Of a stretch of 64,000 nucleotides of DNA, positions 1 to 7,832 are shown one piece after another (the first letter of the stretch is position 1; each line of letters begins with the position of its first letter). Origin of the DNA: VGBO01 sp964453335 (GTDB taxonomy: Bacteria; Actinomycetota; Acidimicrobiia; Acidimicrobiales; CAIXPF01); the NCBI GenBank assembly GCA_964453335.1, contig CAYVOK010000011.1, positions 1 to 64,000 on the forward strand, written 5' to 3'. Below the pieces are notes generated by a model that worked only from the letters and a program-made list of their open reading frames with translations, was not told where the DNA came from and made no database searches. A program made the translations under genes and the position numbers.

Positions 1-363
1 TTCCCGAACTGCTTCTTCCTCGGGTTCACCCAGACGGCGACCACCGTGAGCGTGCCGATGGCGCTCAACGAGCAGGCCGAGCACGTCACGTACCTCATCA
101 CCGAGTCGAAGCGACGCGGGTCCGGCGTCGTCGAGGCGACCGCCGACGGCGAGGACGGGTGGGTCGAGGAGATGCGCCGTGCGGCGAAGCTCGGCGTGCG
201 CTTCTACGCCGAGTGCACCCCCGGCTACTACAACAACGAGGGCAAGCTCGGGAACCCGCACGGGTTCTTCGCGAACACGTACGGCGAGGGCCCGATCCGC
301 ATGTACGACATGCTGCGGGCGTGGCGGACGACCGGCGAGCTCGAGGGCTGCGAGGTCCGCTGA
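1..363 (+). CDS. Baeyer-Villiger / flavin-containing monooxygenase, C-terminal part (5' truncated)
   Basis: The window opens inside this gene; only the last 120 codons are present and no start is visible. The stretch FPNCFFLGFTQTATTVSVPM followed by FYAECTPGYYNNEG matches the C-terminal FAD/NADP-domain end of cyclohexanone- and cyclopentadecanone-type Baeyer-Villiger monooxygenases, which insert oxygen next to a ketone using FAD and NADPH. The catalytic and nucleotide-binding regions lie outside the window, so substrate cannot be judged. Two further monooxygenases of this superfamily occur at 36128-37579 and 40648-42243. It converges on the TauD gene with 21 bp between stop codons. Confidence 0.85.
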   Translation, partial: FPNCFFLGFTQTATTVSVPMALNEQAEHVTYLITESKRRGSGVVEATADGEDGWVEEMRRAAKLGVRFYAECTPGYYNNEGKLGNPHGFFANTYGEGPIRMYDMLRAWRTTGELEGCEVR

Positions 364-384
364 CCGGGCCGACCCGGTGGTGGG

Positions 385-1296
385 TCAGTCCTGTCGGAAG
401 GCAGGCTGATCCGCCGGCCGGGCGGCGATCCCTGCGTTGAGGGCCGACTCCGTCGTCGGGTCACCGGCGATGCGGGTGTGCCAGATGCGGCGCGGCTGCG
501 TGAAGTCGAACGGGGTCGCCCGGTGCATCATGCGCCGGTTGTCCCACACGACCGCGTCGCCGAGTGCCCACTGGTGGAAGTAGGTGTTCTCCTCCCACAC
601 GGCGTCGGCGTTGATCTGGTCGATGAACTCCTGGGACTCCTCGGGGTCCCAGCCGACGATGTTGTGCGCGTGCCGACCGATGTTCAGGTTCTTCCGGCCC
701 GTCTCGGGGTGGACCTTCACGAGCGGCCGCAGGGGGTTCTCGCCACCGTGGTAGCCGTAGCCGACCGGGACCCCGTTCTCGTCCCGCTTGCTCGGCAGAT
801 AGCCGACGCGGTCCATCGAGAACCAGAGCGAGTGATAGGCCTGCAGGCCCTCGAGGCGCTGCTTGGTGGCCTCGTCGAGACGGTCGTACGCAGCACGCAT
901 GTCGGCGAAGCCGGTGGCGGCACCCGTGTCGGTCACGATGTCGGCGGTGACGACCGCACCCTTCGCCTGGACGGGCATGTAGGTGGAGTCGTGGTGCCAG
1001 CCCTCGTTCCCGCGGATCTGCTTGACGACCTCGTCGTCGGAGAGATGGCGGATGTTGCCGTTCTTGTCGAGGTTCGAGATCGCAGCGGCCGGGAACTCGA
1101 GGTCGCCGAAGCGCAGTGCGAACGCGTTCTGCTCGTCCTGGGTGAGGAACTGACCCGGGAGGATGATCACGCCGTAGGTGATCCACGTGTCGTGGATCGC
1201 AGCGAAGACGTCGTCGTCGATCGTCCGGACGTCGACGTCGTGGATGATCGCGCCGAAGTCACGATCGAGTCGTTCGATGTTCAGTGTCGCCCCCAT
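385..1296 (-). CDS. TauD/TfdA-family 2-oxoglutarate- and Fe(II)-dependent dioxygenase
   Basis: A 303-residue protein of typical TauD length. It carries the iron ligands His101-x-Asp103 in WHHDSTY and the distal His in NRRMMHRATPF, followed by the 2-oxoglutarate-binding Arg region (RRIWHTRIAGD). Family members hydroxylate substrates such as taurine, alkyl sulfates or 2,4-D, coupled to decarboxylation of 2-oxoglutarate; the substrate here is unknown. The start was set at the ATG at 1296, because TACGCT lies 6 nt upstream as a leaderless promoter; an in-frame upstream start at 1341 would precede this promoter. It is divergent from the thiolase gene. Confidence 0.9.
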   Translation of the reverse strand: MGATLNIERLDRDFGAIIHDVDVRTIDDDVFAAIHDTWITYGVIILPGQFLTQDEQNAFALRFGDLEFPAAAISNLDKNGNIRHLSDDEVVKQIRGNEGWHHDSTYMPVQAKGAVVTADIVTDTGAATGFADMRAAYDRLDEATKQRLEGLQAYHSLWFSMDRVGYLPSKRDENGVPVGYGYHGGENPLRPLVKVHPETGRKNLNIGRHAHNIVGWDPEESQEFIDQINADAVWEENTYFHQWALGDAVVWDNRRMMHRATPFDFTQPRRIWHTRIAGDPTTESALNAGIAARPADQPAFRQD

Positions 1297-1302
1297 GCGC
1301 GC

Positions 1303-1308
1303 AGCGTA
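1303..1308 (-). promoter_or_regulatory. -10 element (TACGCT) of the TauD-family gene, leaderless
   Basis: TACGCT is separated from the ATG at 1296 by 6 nt, so transcription should begin at or next to the start codon. No Shine-Dalgarno sequence lies between. Confidence 0.55.
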
Positions 1309-1355
1309 GAAGGGGCGAGAGGGTCGGACAAGCGATTCCACGTCCCGTCGTGGCC

Positions 1356-1361
1356 TAAGGT
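1356..1361 (+). promoter_or_regulatory. -10 element (TAAGGT) of the thiolase gene
   Basis: TAAGGT lies 36 nt before the thiolase ATG. This gives a predicted leader of about 30 nt that contains the ribosome binding site GAGGGGGA at 1381-1388. Confidence 0.45.
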
Positions 1362-1397
1362 GTGCCGATCAGTCGTTCCAGAGGGGGATCCGCACCC

Positions 1398-2573
1398 ATG
1401 CGCGAAGCAGTCATCGTCTCCTACGCCCGTACCGGCCTCGCGAAGGCCGCACGCGGCGGGTTCAACATCACGCCGGCGATGACCATGGCGGCGCACGCCA
1501 TGAAGCACGCGGTCGCGAAGTCCGGTGTCGAGGCCGAGGCCGTCGAGGACGTCGTCCTCGGCAACGGCGCCCACGGCGCCGGCAACCTCGGCCGCCTCGC
1601 CGGCCTGCTCGCCGGTCTGCCGATCACGACCGGCGGTTCGACGATCCAGCGGCACTGCTCGTCGGGCCTGAACTCGATCGCCATCGCTGCGAACTACATC
1701 CGCAACGACGGCGCCGACTGCGTCGTCGCCGCCGGCGTCGAGTCGATCTCGATCCCGAGCCCCGGTTTCGGCGGTTCGATCAACATGGACCCGGCGCTGA
1801 CCGACCAGTACCCGGCGATCTACATGGCCATGATCGAGACGGCCGACATCGTCGCCCAGCGCTACGGCGTGTCGCGCGAGTACCAGGACGAGTACTCGCT
1901 CCAGTCGCAGCAGCGCATCGCCCGTGCGCAGGAGAACGGCATCTTCGACGACGAGATCGTGCCGATGGCCACCAAGATGAAGGTCGTCGACCGGGAGTCC
2001 GGCGAGGAGCGCACCGTCGACTACGTCGTCGACCGGGACGAGTGCAACCGGCCCGAGACGACCCTCGAGGGTCTCGCCAAGCTGCAGCCGGTCCGTGGTG
2101 AGGGCAACTTCATCACCGCCGGGAACGCGAGCCAGCTCTCCGACGGCGCAGCCGCCGTCGTGATGATGTCGAGCGACGAGGCCGAGCGCCGCGGCCTGCA
2201 GCCGCTCGGTGCGTTCAAGGGCTGGGCGGTCGCCGGGTGCGAGCCCGACGAGATGGGCATCGGCCCGGTGTTCGCCGTGCCGCGCCTGCTCGAGCGTCAC
2301 GGTCTGACCGTCGACGACATCGACCTGTGGGAGCTGAACGAGGCGTTCGCGTCGCAGTGCCTCTACAGCCGTGACCGGCTCGGCATCGACCCCGAGAAGT
2401 ACAACGTCAACGGCGGCTCGATCGCGATCGGCCACCCCTTCGGCATGACGGGCACCCGCTGCGCCGGGCACCTCCTGCAGGAGGGCCGCCGTCGTGGCGC
2501 CAAGTGGGGCGTCGTGACGATGTGCATCGGCGGCGGCCAGGGCGCTGCAGGCCTCTTCGAGATCTACAGCTGA
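1398..2573 (+). CDS. Thiolase family protein (acetyl-CoA C-acetyltransferase type)
   Basis: A 391-residue thiolase. The nucleophilic Cys is in QRHCSSGLNSIA, the His in NGGSIAIGHPFGMTG and the second acid/base Cys in VTMCIGGGQGAAGLFE, so all three catalytic motifs are intact. Thiolases cleave 3-oxoacyl-CoA with CoA (beta-oxidation) or condense acetyl-CoA; given the degradative neighbours, cleavage is more likely. The ATG at 1398 was chosen because a purine-rich ribosome binding site sits 9 nt upstream; the reading frame is open a further 12 codons upstream. The secreted propeller gene begins 13 bp downstream on the same strand. Confidence 0.95.
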   Translation: MREAVIVSYARTGLAKAARGGFNITPAMTMAAHAMKHAVAKSGVEAEAVEDVVLGNGAHGAGNLGRLAGLLAGLPITTGGSTIQRHCSSGLNSIAIAANYIRNDGADCVVAAGVESISIPSPGFGGSINMDPALTDQYPAIYMAMIETADIVAQRYGVSREYQDEYSLQSQQRIARAQENGIFDDEIVPMATKMKVVDRESGEERTVDYVVDRDECNRPETTLEGLAKLQPVRGEGNFITAGNASQLSDGAAAVVMMSSDEAERRGLQPLGAFKGWAVAGCEPDEMGIGPVFAVPRLLERHGLTVDDIDLWELNEAFASQCLYSRDRLGIDPEKYNVNGGSIAIGHPFGMTGTRCAGHLLQEGRRRGAKWGVVTMCIGGGQGAAGLFEIYS

Positions 2574-2586
2574 CCAGGTGACGATC

Positions 2587-3663
2587 ATGGCGAACGGCTC
2601 GGCGCCTGCCTGCCGGAGACTGACGCGCTCGCTTCGCCTTGCGGCGGCAGCGGCCCTTGCAGCAGCGACCATCGTCGCGACGTCCACGACGGGCGGAGCT
2701 TCGTTCACGTGTTCCACCGCGCAGACGTGGAGCCTCGGGAGCCTCGGGTCCGGGGACTGGCGGAACGTCGCGTTCGGCAACGGCACGTGGGTCGCGGTGT
2801 CGCAGGCACCGCAGTCGATCGCCTATTCCACCGACGACGGAACGACGTGGACCTCGGCGGTCCCGCCGGTGAATGCGAACTGGTTCGCCGTCGGATACGG
2901 CGGCCCGACCGGTCAGGAGAAGTTCGTCGCCATGTCGACGACGAACCACATCGCGACGTCTCCCGACGGTGTCACCTGGACGCTGCGTTCGTCTCCCGCT
3001 CCCTCGAACACCCAGTTCGCCGATGTCGCATACGGCGGGGGGCGCTTCGTCGGTGTCGGTGGTGCGAGCACGACACGTGTCGTGTCGTCACCCGATGGGA
3101 TCACCTGGACGGGCGGCAACATCGACAACTCCCGACAATGGGCGAGCGTGACGTACGGGAACGGCACGTGGGTCGCGGTCTCCTTCGACGGGTACGTGGC
3201 GACATCGCCCGATGGCCTCGTCTGGAGCGCCGCGAGTGCCGCCCCGCAGACCAATCAGTGGCGGTCGGTGGCGTACGGGAACAACACGTTCCTCGCGGTG
3301 GGGGAGTCGGGAACGAATCGTGCGATGACCTCGCCCGACGGGGTCACGTGGACGATCTCGCCGACGGCACCGGCGAACCAGTTCTACGAGGTCGCCTTCG
3401 GAGACGGTGTCTTCGCTGCGGTCGCGATCGGCGGCACTGCGCAGAAGAGCGCGTTCACGGCCGACGGACAGACGTGGAATCCGGTCGCGACGCCGTCACC
3501 GGGCACACAGCTCTGGTCGTCGGTCGCGTACGGGAACGGGAAGTTCCTGGCTGTGGGCTACTCCTCGTCGAACGTACCGGACGGATCGATGATCTCGTCG
3601 TGCACGCCGGCACAGGCGCCGCAGACGCCGACGTCACCGGTCGGGCCGGCGTACACCGGCTGA
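2587..3663 (+). CDS. Secreted seven-repeat beta-propeller protein with PAYTG C-terminus
   Basis: A 358-residue protein of unknown function. The N-terminus has a basic region (RRLTRSLR) and a hydrophobic Ala-rich stretch ending near residue 38, a signal peptide. The rest is seven repeats of about 42 residues with the pattern W-x-x-V-A-Y-G-N-G-x-W/F-x-A-V ... S-P-D-G-x-T-W, the size expected for a seven-bladed propeller. The last repeat is closed by a Cys near the end (SSC), possibly paired with the Cys after the signal peptide. The tail is Pro/Thr-rich and ends exactly in PVGPAYTG. The ATG at 2587 is preceded by AGGTGA; a GTG at 2578 is an alternative start. Confidence 0.85.
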   Translation: MANGSAPACRRLTRSLRLAAAAALAAATIVATSTTGGASFTCSTAQTWSLGSLGSGDWRNVAFGNGTWVAVSQAPQSIAYSTDDGTTWTSAVPPVNANWFAVGYGGPTGQEKFVAMSTTNHIATSPDGVTWTLRSSPAPSNTQFADVAYGGGRFVGVGGASTTRVVSSPDGITWTGGNIDNSRQWASVTYGNGTWVAVSFDGYVATSPDGLVWSAASAAPQTNQWRSVAYGNNTFLAVGESGTNRAMTSPDGVTWTISPTAPANQFYEVAFGDGVFAAVAIGGTAQKSAFTADGQTWNPVATPSPGTQLWSSVAYGNGKFLAVGYSSSNVPDGSMISSCTPAQAPQTPTSPVGPAYTG

Positions 3664-3666
3664 CGC

Positions 3667-4983
3667 TCAGGGCGTATAGCTGACCGGCAGCTCCGCGAGC
3701 ACGTGGAGGAAGTTCGAGCGCGTCTTGCGGGGCGGGCCGGACACTTCCATGTCGGGGAAGGCCCGCAGGCACTCGGTCATGGTGACCGCCATCTCGCGAC
3801 GGGCGAGACTCGCGCCGAGGCAGAAGTGCGGACCGCCGGGGCCGAACCCGGCGTGGTGGTTCGCCTCGCGCAGGATGTCGAACCGGTAGGGGTCCGGCAG
3901 GTGGCGGGGGTCGCGGTTCGCGGCCGGGTACCACATGACCACCTTGTCGCCCTTCGCGATCTTCTGACCGTCGATCTCGACGTCGGTCGTCGCATCCCGC
4001 TTCATGTGGATGACGGGGGTCGAGAACCGCACGACCTCCTCGGCGGCGGACCACGCGACGAGTTCCTCGTCGGGCGTGCCGATCGCGTCGAGCCAGCGCT
4101 GCTTCTCCTCCGGCCACTCCGACAGCAGGAGCATCGTGTGGGCGATGCCGTTACGGGTCGTCTCGTTGCCGGCGATCACGAGCAGACGGAAGAACGCTCC
4201 GAGCCGGTCGGTCGGCAGCGGCTGATCGGCGATGCGACCGGTCACGAGCATCGACGTGAGGTCGTCCGTCGGGTTCCGCAGGCGCTCCTCGGCGAGTGCG
4301 AGACCGTAGGCGTCGGTCTCCGCCTTGATCTCCTCGATCGTGTGCCGGTTCACCCCGTACTCGTGCGGGGAGAGCATCCGGTTGGTGAGGTCGACCATGC
4401 GCTGCTGGTCCTCCTCGGGGATGCCCATCATGTCGCAGATGACGGCAGCCGGGAGCTCCTGGGCGACCGCGGCGACGAACTCGACGTGGGCCTTCCCGTC
4501 GGGGCCGACGGGTTCGGCCCGCAGGCGGTCGACGATCGCGAGGACACGGCGTTCGACGGCCGGCGCGAGGGACCGCACCTGCTTGGGGGTGAACCCCTTG
4601 TTGACGAGCTTGCGGGTGAGCGTGTGTTCGGGCGGATCCTGGACGATCATCGTGTCGGCCACCACGTTCGGCTCACCCGGGTCACCGACGGCGGAGACCC
4701 CGAGCGTGGACGTGAACCGGGCGTGGTCGGCGCTGATCGCCGCGACGTGGTCCCAGCGGGTCACCGACCAGAACGGGCGACCGGTCGCTGCGTGCTCGTC
4801 GACCGCGATCGGCCGCTCCTCGCGCCGCTTCGCAAGGATGCCGTGGATGTCGTGACGACCCCAGGTGTTGAAGTCCGCGAGGTTGATCTCGTCGTGGTCG
4901 AGGTCCGTCCACGGCATCGGCACCGTCTCGTCACGGGGCGGCCGGTTGACCTCGATACCAGCGGCGCTCGTCGTGTCGGTCAT
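3667..4983 (-). CDS. Cytochrome P450 (CYP125/CYP124/CYP142-like)
   Basis: A 438-residue soluble bacterial P450. It shows the I-helix motif AGNETTR (271-277), the K-helix ExxR (E316-VVR319) and the heme-binding loop FGPGGPHFCLG with Cys388 as thiolate ligand. AGNETTRN and the ending RSNFLHVLAELPVSYTP resemble actinobacterial P450s that oxidise the terminal methyl of sterol side chains or methyl-branched lipids. The subfamily is inferred. The Ltp2/DUF35 aldolase pair transcribed divergently next to it supports a role in side-chain degradation. The ATG at 4983 has GGGAGGGAACC in front of it. Confidence 0.93.
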   Translation of the reverse strand: MTDTTSAAGIEVNRPPRDETVPMPWTDLDHDEINLADFNTWGRHDIHGILAKRREERPIAVDEHAATGRPFWSVTRWDHVAAISADHARFTSTLGVSAVGDPGEPNVVADTMIVQDPPEHTLTRKLVNKGFTPKQVRSLAPAVERRVLAIVDRLRAEPVGPDGKAHVEFVAAVAQELPAAVICDMMGIPEEDQQRMVDLTNRMLSPHEYGVNRHTIEEIKAETDAYGLALAEERLRNPTDDLTSMLVTGRIADQPLPTDRLGAFFRLLVIAGNETTRNGIAHTMLLLSEWPEEKQRWLDAIGTPDEELVAWSAAEEVVRFSTPVIHMKRDATTDVEIDGQKIAKGDKVVMWYPAANRDPRHLPDPYRFDILREANHHAGFGPGGPHFCLGASLARREMAVTMTECLRAFPDMEVSGPPRKTRSNFLHVLAELPVSYTP

Positions 4984-5026
4984 GGTTCCCTCCCGATGCA
5001 CCCGCACAGCACAGCGGATGCGTCGA

Positions 5027-5032
5027 ACGCTA
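5027..5032 (-). promoter_or_regulatory. -10 element (TAGCGT) of the P450 gene
   Basis: TAGCGT sits 43 nt before the P450 ATG in the divergent region shared with the Ltp2 gene. The predicted leader carries the GGGAGGGA ribosome binding site. Confidence 0.4.
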
Positions 5033-5072
5033 GTCGCGGCGCCGGGTCGCCGTCGCGAGCCGGGCGTCGGGC

Positions 5073-5078
5073 TACCGT
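5073..5078 (+). promoter_or_regulatory. -10 element (TACCGT) of the Ltp2-like gene
   Basis: TACCGT lies 17 nt before the ATG at 5096, leaving a leader of about 10 nt that is mostly the ribosome binding site GGGAGGG. Confidence 0.45.
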
Positions 5079-5095
5079 CGCCGGCGGGAGGGAAC

Positions 5096-6268
5096 ATGGA
5101 CATCGCAGGAGTTGCGGCGATCGTCGGGGTCGCCGAGACCGACTACGTGCGGGGATCGGACGTGCCGATCCCCGACCTGATCCTGCAGGCGTGCATGGAC
5201 GCGTGCGCCGATGCCGGCATCGACCCGAGCACCGTCGACGGGATCCTGCCACCTCCGGGGATCATCTCGAGCGAGGAGATCGCGGCGAACCTCGCCATCC
5301 CCGATCTGCGCTACGCCGTCACCGTGCACATGGGTGGTGCGTCACCGGTCGCGGCGCTGCAGTCGGCGGTCATGGCGATCGCATCGGGGATCGCGACGAC
5401 CGTCCTCGTCACCGTCGGGTGGAACGGCTACTCCGCGTTCCGGCCACGTCCGGGTGTGCGGCCCTCGAAGCGTCAGCTCGACCCCGGTCCGTTCATCGAC
5501 GTGAGCCGTAACTTCTACGCCCCCTACGGCGTGCGGTCCGCGGTGCAGTGGTACTCGATGTACCTGTCGCGCTACGTGCGGCGGTACGGCATCGGTCCGG
5601 AGGCGGCGGCCGAGGTCGCGCTCACCTGCCGTGACCATGCGCAGCGCAACGCCAAGGCCCTCATGCGTGGGCGGCCGATGACGATGCAGGACTACCTCGA
5701 CTCACCGTTCATCACCGAGCCGATGCGCAAGCTCGACTGCTGTCTCGAGACCGACTGCGCCGCAGCGGTGATCCTCACGTCGACCGAACGGGCGCGCGAC
5801 CTCCGGCACACGCCGGTCGTCTGGCTCGGTGGCGCAGAAGGTCACCCGTATCCGGCGGACGAGGTGACGAACCGGCCTGACATCCTGCGGCTCGGCCTGC
5901 ACAGCGCCGCCCCGCGGGCGTTCGCCATGGCCGGGGTGTCACCCCACGACATGGACTTCCTGCAGATCTACGACTGCTTCACCTACGTCGTGCTGATGGA
6001 GCTCGAGGCGCTCGGCCTCTGCGAGGAGGGCGGCGCAGCCGATTTCGTCGCGAACGGGAACATCCGCCTCGGCGGTCGGTACCCGATGAACACCCACGGC
6101 GGTCTCCTCTCCCAGGGGCACTGCTGGGGGATGAACCACATCGTCGAGGCCACGCGGCAGTTGCGCCACGAGGCCGGCGACGCTCAGGTGGCGGGGTGCG
6201 AGCTCGGTCTCGTCACCGGCTACGGCGACCTCGGCGACGGCAGCATCGCCGTCCTGGCGAGGGGCTGA
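5096..6268 (+). CDS. Thiolase-like lipid-transfer protein / steroid side-chain aldolase (Ltp2-like)
   Basis: A 390-residue protein of the SCP2-thiolase/Ltp family. The fold-typical C-terminal loop NTHGGLLSQGHCWGMNHIVE is present, while the classical nucleophilic Cys motif of degradative thiolases is not seen, as expected for Ltp2-type enzymes. In Mycobacterium and relatives Ltp2 binds a DUF35 protein and performs retro-aldol cleavage of the sterol side-chain CoA thioester, releasing propionyl-CoA. The DUF35 gene begins 4 bp downstream, matching this arrangement. The ATG at 5096 follows GGGAGGG. The exact substrate is inferred from context. Confidence 0.88.
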   Translation: MDIAGVAAIVGVAETDYVRGSDVPIPDLILQACMDACADAGIDPSTVDGILPPPGIISSEEIAANLAIPDLRYAVTVHMGGASPVAALQSAVMAIASGIATTVLVTVGWNGYSAFRPRPGVRPSKRQLDPGPFIDVSRNFYAPYGVRSAVQWYSMYLSRYVRRYGIGPEAAAEVALTCRDHAQRNAKALMRGRPMTMQDYLDSPFITEPMRKLDCCLETDCAAAVILTSTERARDLRHTPVVWLGGAEGHPYPADEVTNRPDILRLGLHSAAPRAFAMAGVSPHDMDFLQIYDCFTYVVLMELEALGLCEEGGAADFVANGNIRLGGRYPMNTHGGLLSQGHCWGMNHIVEATRQLRHEAGDAQVAGCELGLVTGYGDLGDGSIAVLARG

Positions 6269-6272
6269 CGAC

Positions 6273-6728
6273 ATGAGCGCAACCACACCCGAACCTGCAC
6301 CCCGGGCGGCGAAGAAGTACGTGCCACGGCCCGAGGGCCACAACCTGACGTTCCACCTCGCGGCGGTGCGCACCGGGCTGCTGCACATCCAGCGGTGCAA
6401 CGCGTGCGGCGTCTGGCGGCACCCGCCGCGCACGTACTGTCCGGCGTGCCACTCGCCTGAGTTCACCTTCGAGGCGGTCTCGGGGCGTGGCACCCTCTAC
6501 TCGATGGCGGTGAACCACTTCACCGTCGACGCGGCGTGGTTGCCCGAGGTCCCCTTCGTCACCGCCGTCGTCGAACTCGAGGAGGGCCCGCGCGTCGTCG
6601 GCGCGTTGCGTGGCGTCCCGCTCGACGAGGTCGAGCTCGGCCTCGCCGTGGTGGTGACGCCCGAACCACGCGGTGACGAGTTCGCGTTCCTGTGGGTCGA
6701 CCGGGTGGATCAGTCGAGCACGCGGTAG
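6273..6728 (+). CDS. Zn-ribbon/OB-fold DUF35 protein, partner of Ltp-type aldolase
   Basis: A 151-residue DUF35 protein. A four-Cys rubredoxin-like zinc ribbon is formed by C42-x2-C45 (RCNACG) and C56-x2-C59 (YCPACH), followed by an OB-fold (FEAVSGRGTLYSMAVNHFTV). DUF35 domains bind acyl-CoA and pair with thiolase-like proteins; in ChsH2-Ltp2 the domain is required for aldolase activity. Spacing of 4 bp from the Ltp2-like gene implies one transcript and a complex. Its last 19 bp overlap the end of the convergent MBL hydrolase gene. Confidence 0.92.
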   Translation: MSATTPEPAPRAAKKYVPRPEGHNLTFHLAAVRTGLLHIQRCNACGVWRHPPRTYCPACHSPEFTFEAVSGRGTLYSMAVNHFTVDAAWLPEVPFVTAVVELEEGPRVVGALRGVPLDEVELGLAVVVTPEPRGDEFAFLWVDRVDQSSTR

Positions 6729-7825
6729 CGCAGGTGCCCGTCGACGGCACGGGCCTCGGCCCGGCCGATCTGGCGCAGGTACTCGAGATGGGCGAACGTC
6801 TCGCTGTCGGCCATCACCCCCCAGGAATGGGGCTTGAAGAGCACCTTCGAGTACTCGGCGACCGTCAGCTCGTGCTCGGGTGCCTGGACCGCGGCGTGGG
6901 TGATCGTCGCGATCCGCTCGTGGTGGTGCTGGATGATCTCCTTCGAACGCCCGACGAGATCGTCGAAGACGAGGCCGTGGGCCGGCAACACCGTCCGCAC
7001 GTCGCTGAACTCGAACATCCGCTCGAGTGAACCGAAGAAGTCCCTGAGCGGTTGGCGCTGTGTGGTGAGCCCGGAGATGTGCGGCGTGATGGTCGGGAGC
7101 AGGTGGTCGCCCGAGACGAACGTGCCCTCCGTCGGATCGAGGAGGCACAGGTGGTCGTCGGTGTGTCCCGGCGTGTGCACCGCCTGCCAGTCGCGGTCGG
7201 CGAGCCGGATGACCTGGCCGTCGCGCACCCGGGCCGACGGGCGGGGCGGCTGCCACGTCCGGCTGCGCAGCAACGGCACGATCCGCCACCGCACCCGTTC
7301 GCGCCACTCGTTGTCGGGCGGCGGACCACCCCAGGGGAGGGGGCGGTCCCACGGCGAGTGCCGTTCGAGGCGGGCGATCCGCAGCATCGCGTTCTCGATC
7401 GCCCCCATCTGCGCCGAGTAGTCACCCGGCACGGCGACCTCGCGGACGAAGTCGTCCTCCTCGTGGGGGTCCCAGTACGTCTTGAAGTTCTCGTGGGTGA
7501 CGAGCTCGGCGCCGCTCACCTGCCGCAGCCGGGCGGCCGCGCCGTAGTGGTCGGGGTGGGAGTGGGTGACGAGGACCGTGTGGCAACGCCGCACCGGGAG
7601 ACCGATCTCGGCGAGCGTGCGCACGAGCACCCGCCACGACGCCGTCGACGGCATCCCCGGGTCGACGAGCGCGAACCCGGCACGGTCGGGGATCACGTAG
7701 CAGTTGATGTGCCCGAGACCCGGCAGGTCGAGCGGGAGCTGGATCCGGAGGACGTCGGGGGCCACCTCGTGGGCGCCCGGCATCGCGGGCTGCCGCTCCT
7801 GGCGGACGAGGACGGGTGCGCTCAT
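6710..7825 (-). CDS. MBL-fold metallo-hydrolase
   Basis: A 371-residue metallo-beta-lactamase fold protein. The zinc motif HSHPDH is followed by the later ligands in HTPGHTDDH, VSGDHLLP and VLPAHG. A C-terminal helical/winged-helix-like segment of about 100 residues (VAEYSKVLFKPHSWG) follows, as in the LACTB2-like group. Substrate is unknown; relatives act on thioesters, lactones or nucleic acids. It is read in one unit with the upstream SDR gene (7 bp apart) and ends inside the DUF35 gene on the opposite strand. Confidence 0.88.
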   Translation of the reverse strand: MSAPVLVRQERQPAMPGAHEVAPDVLRIQLPLDLPGLGHINCYVIPDRAGFALVDPGMPSTASWRVLVRTLAEIGLPVRRCHTVLVTHSHPDHYGAAARLRQVSGAELVTHENFKTYWDPHEEDDFVREVAVPGDYSAQMGAIENAMLRIARLERHSPWDRPLPWGGPPPDNEWRERVRWRIVPLLRSRTWQPPRPSARVRDGQVIRLADRDWQAVHTPGHTDDHLCLLDPTEGTFVSGDHLLPTITPHISGLTTQRQPLRDFFGSLERMFEFSDVRTVLPAHGLVFDDLVGRSKEIIQHHHERIATITHAAVQAPEHELTVAEYSKVLFKPHSWGVMADSETFAHLEYLRQIGRAEARAVDGHLRYRVLD

Positions 7826-7832
7826 CGTCCCC

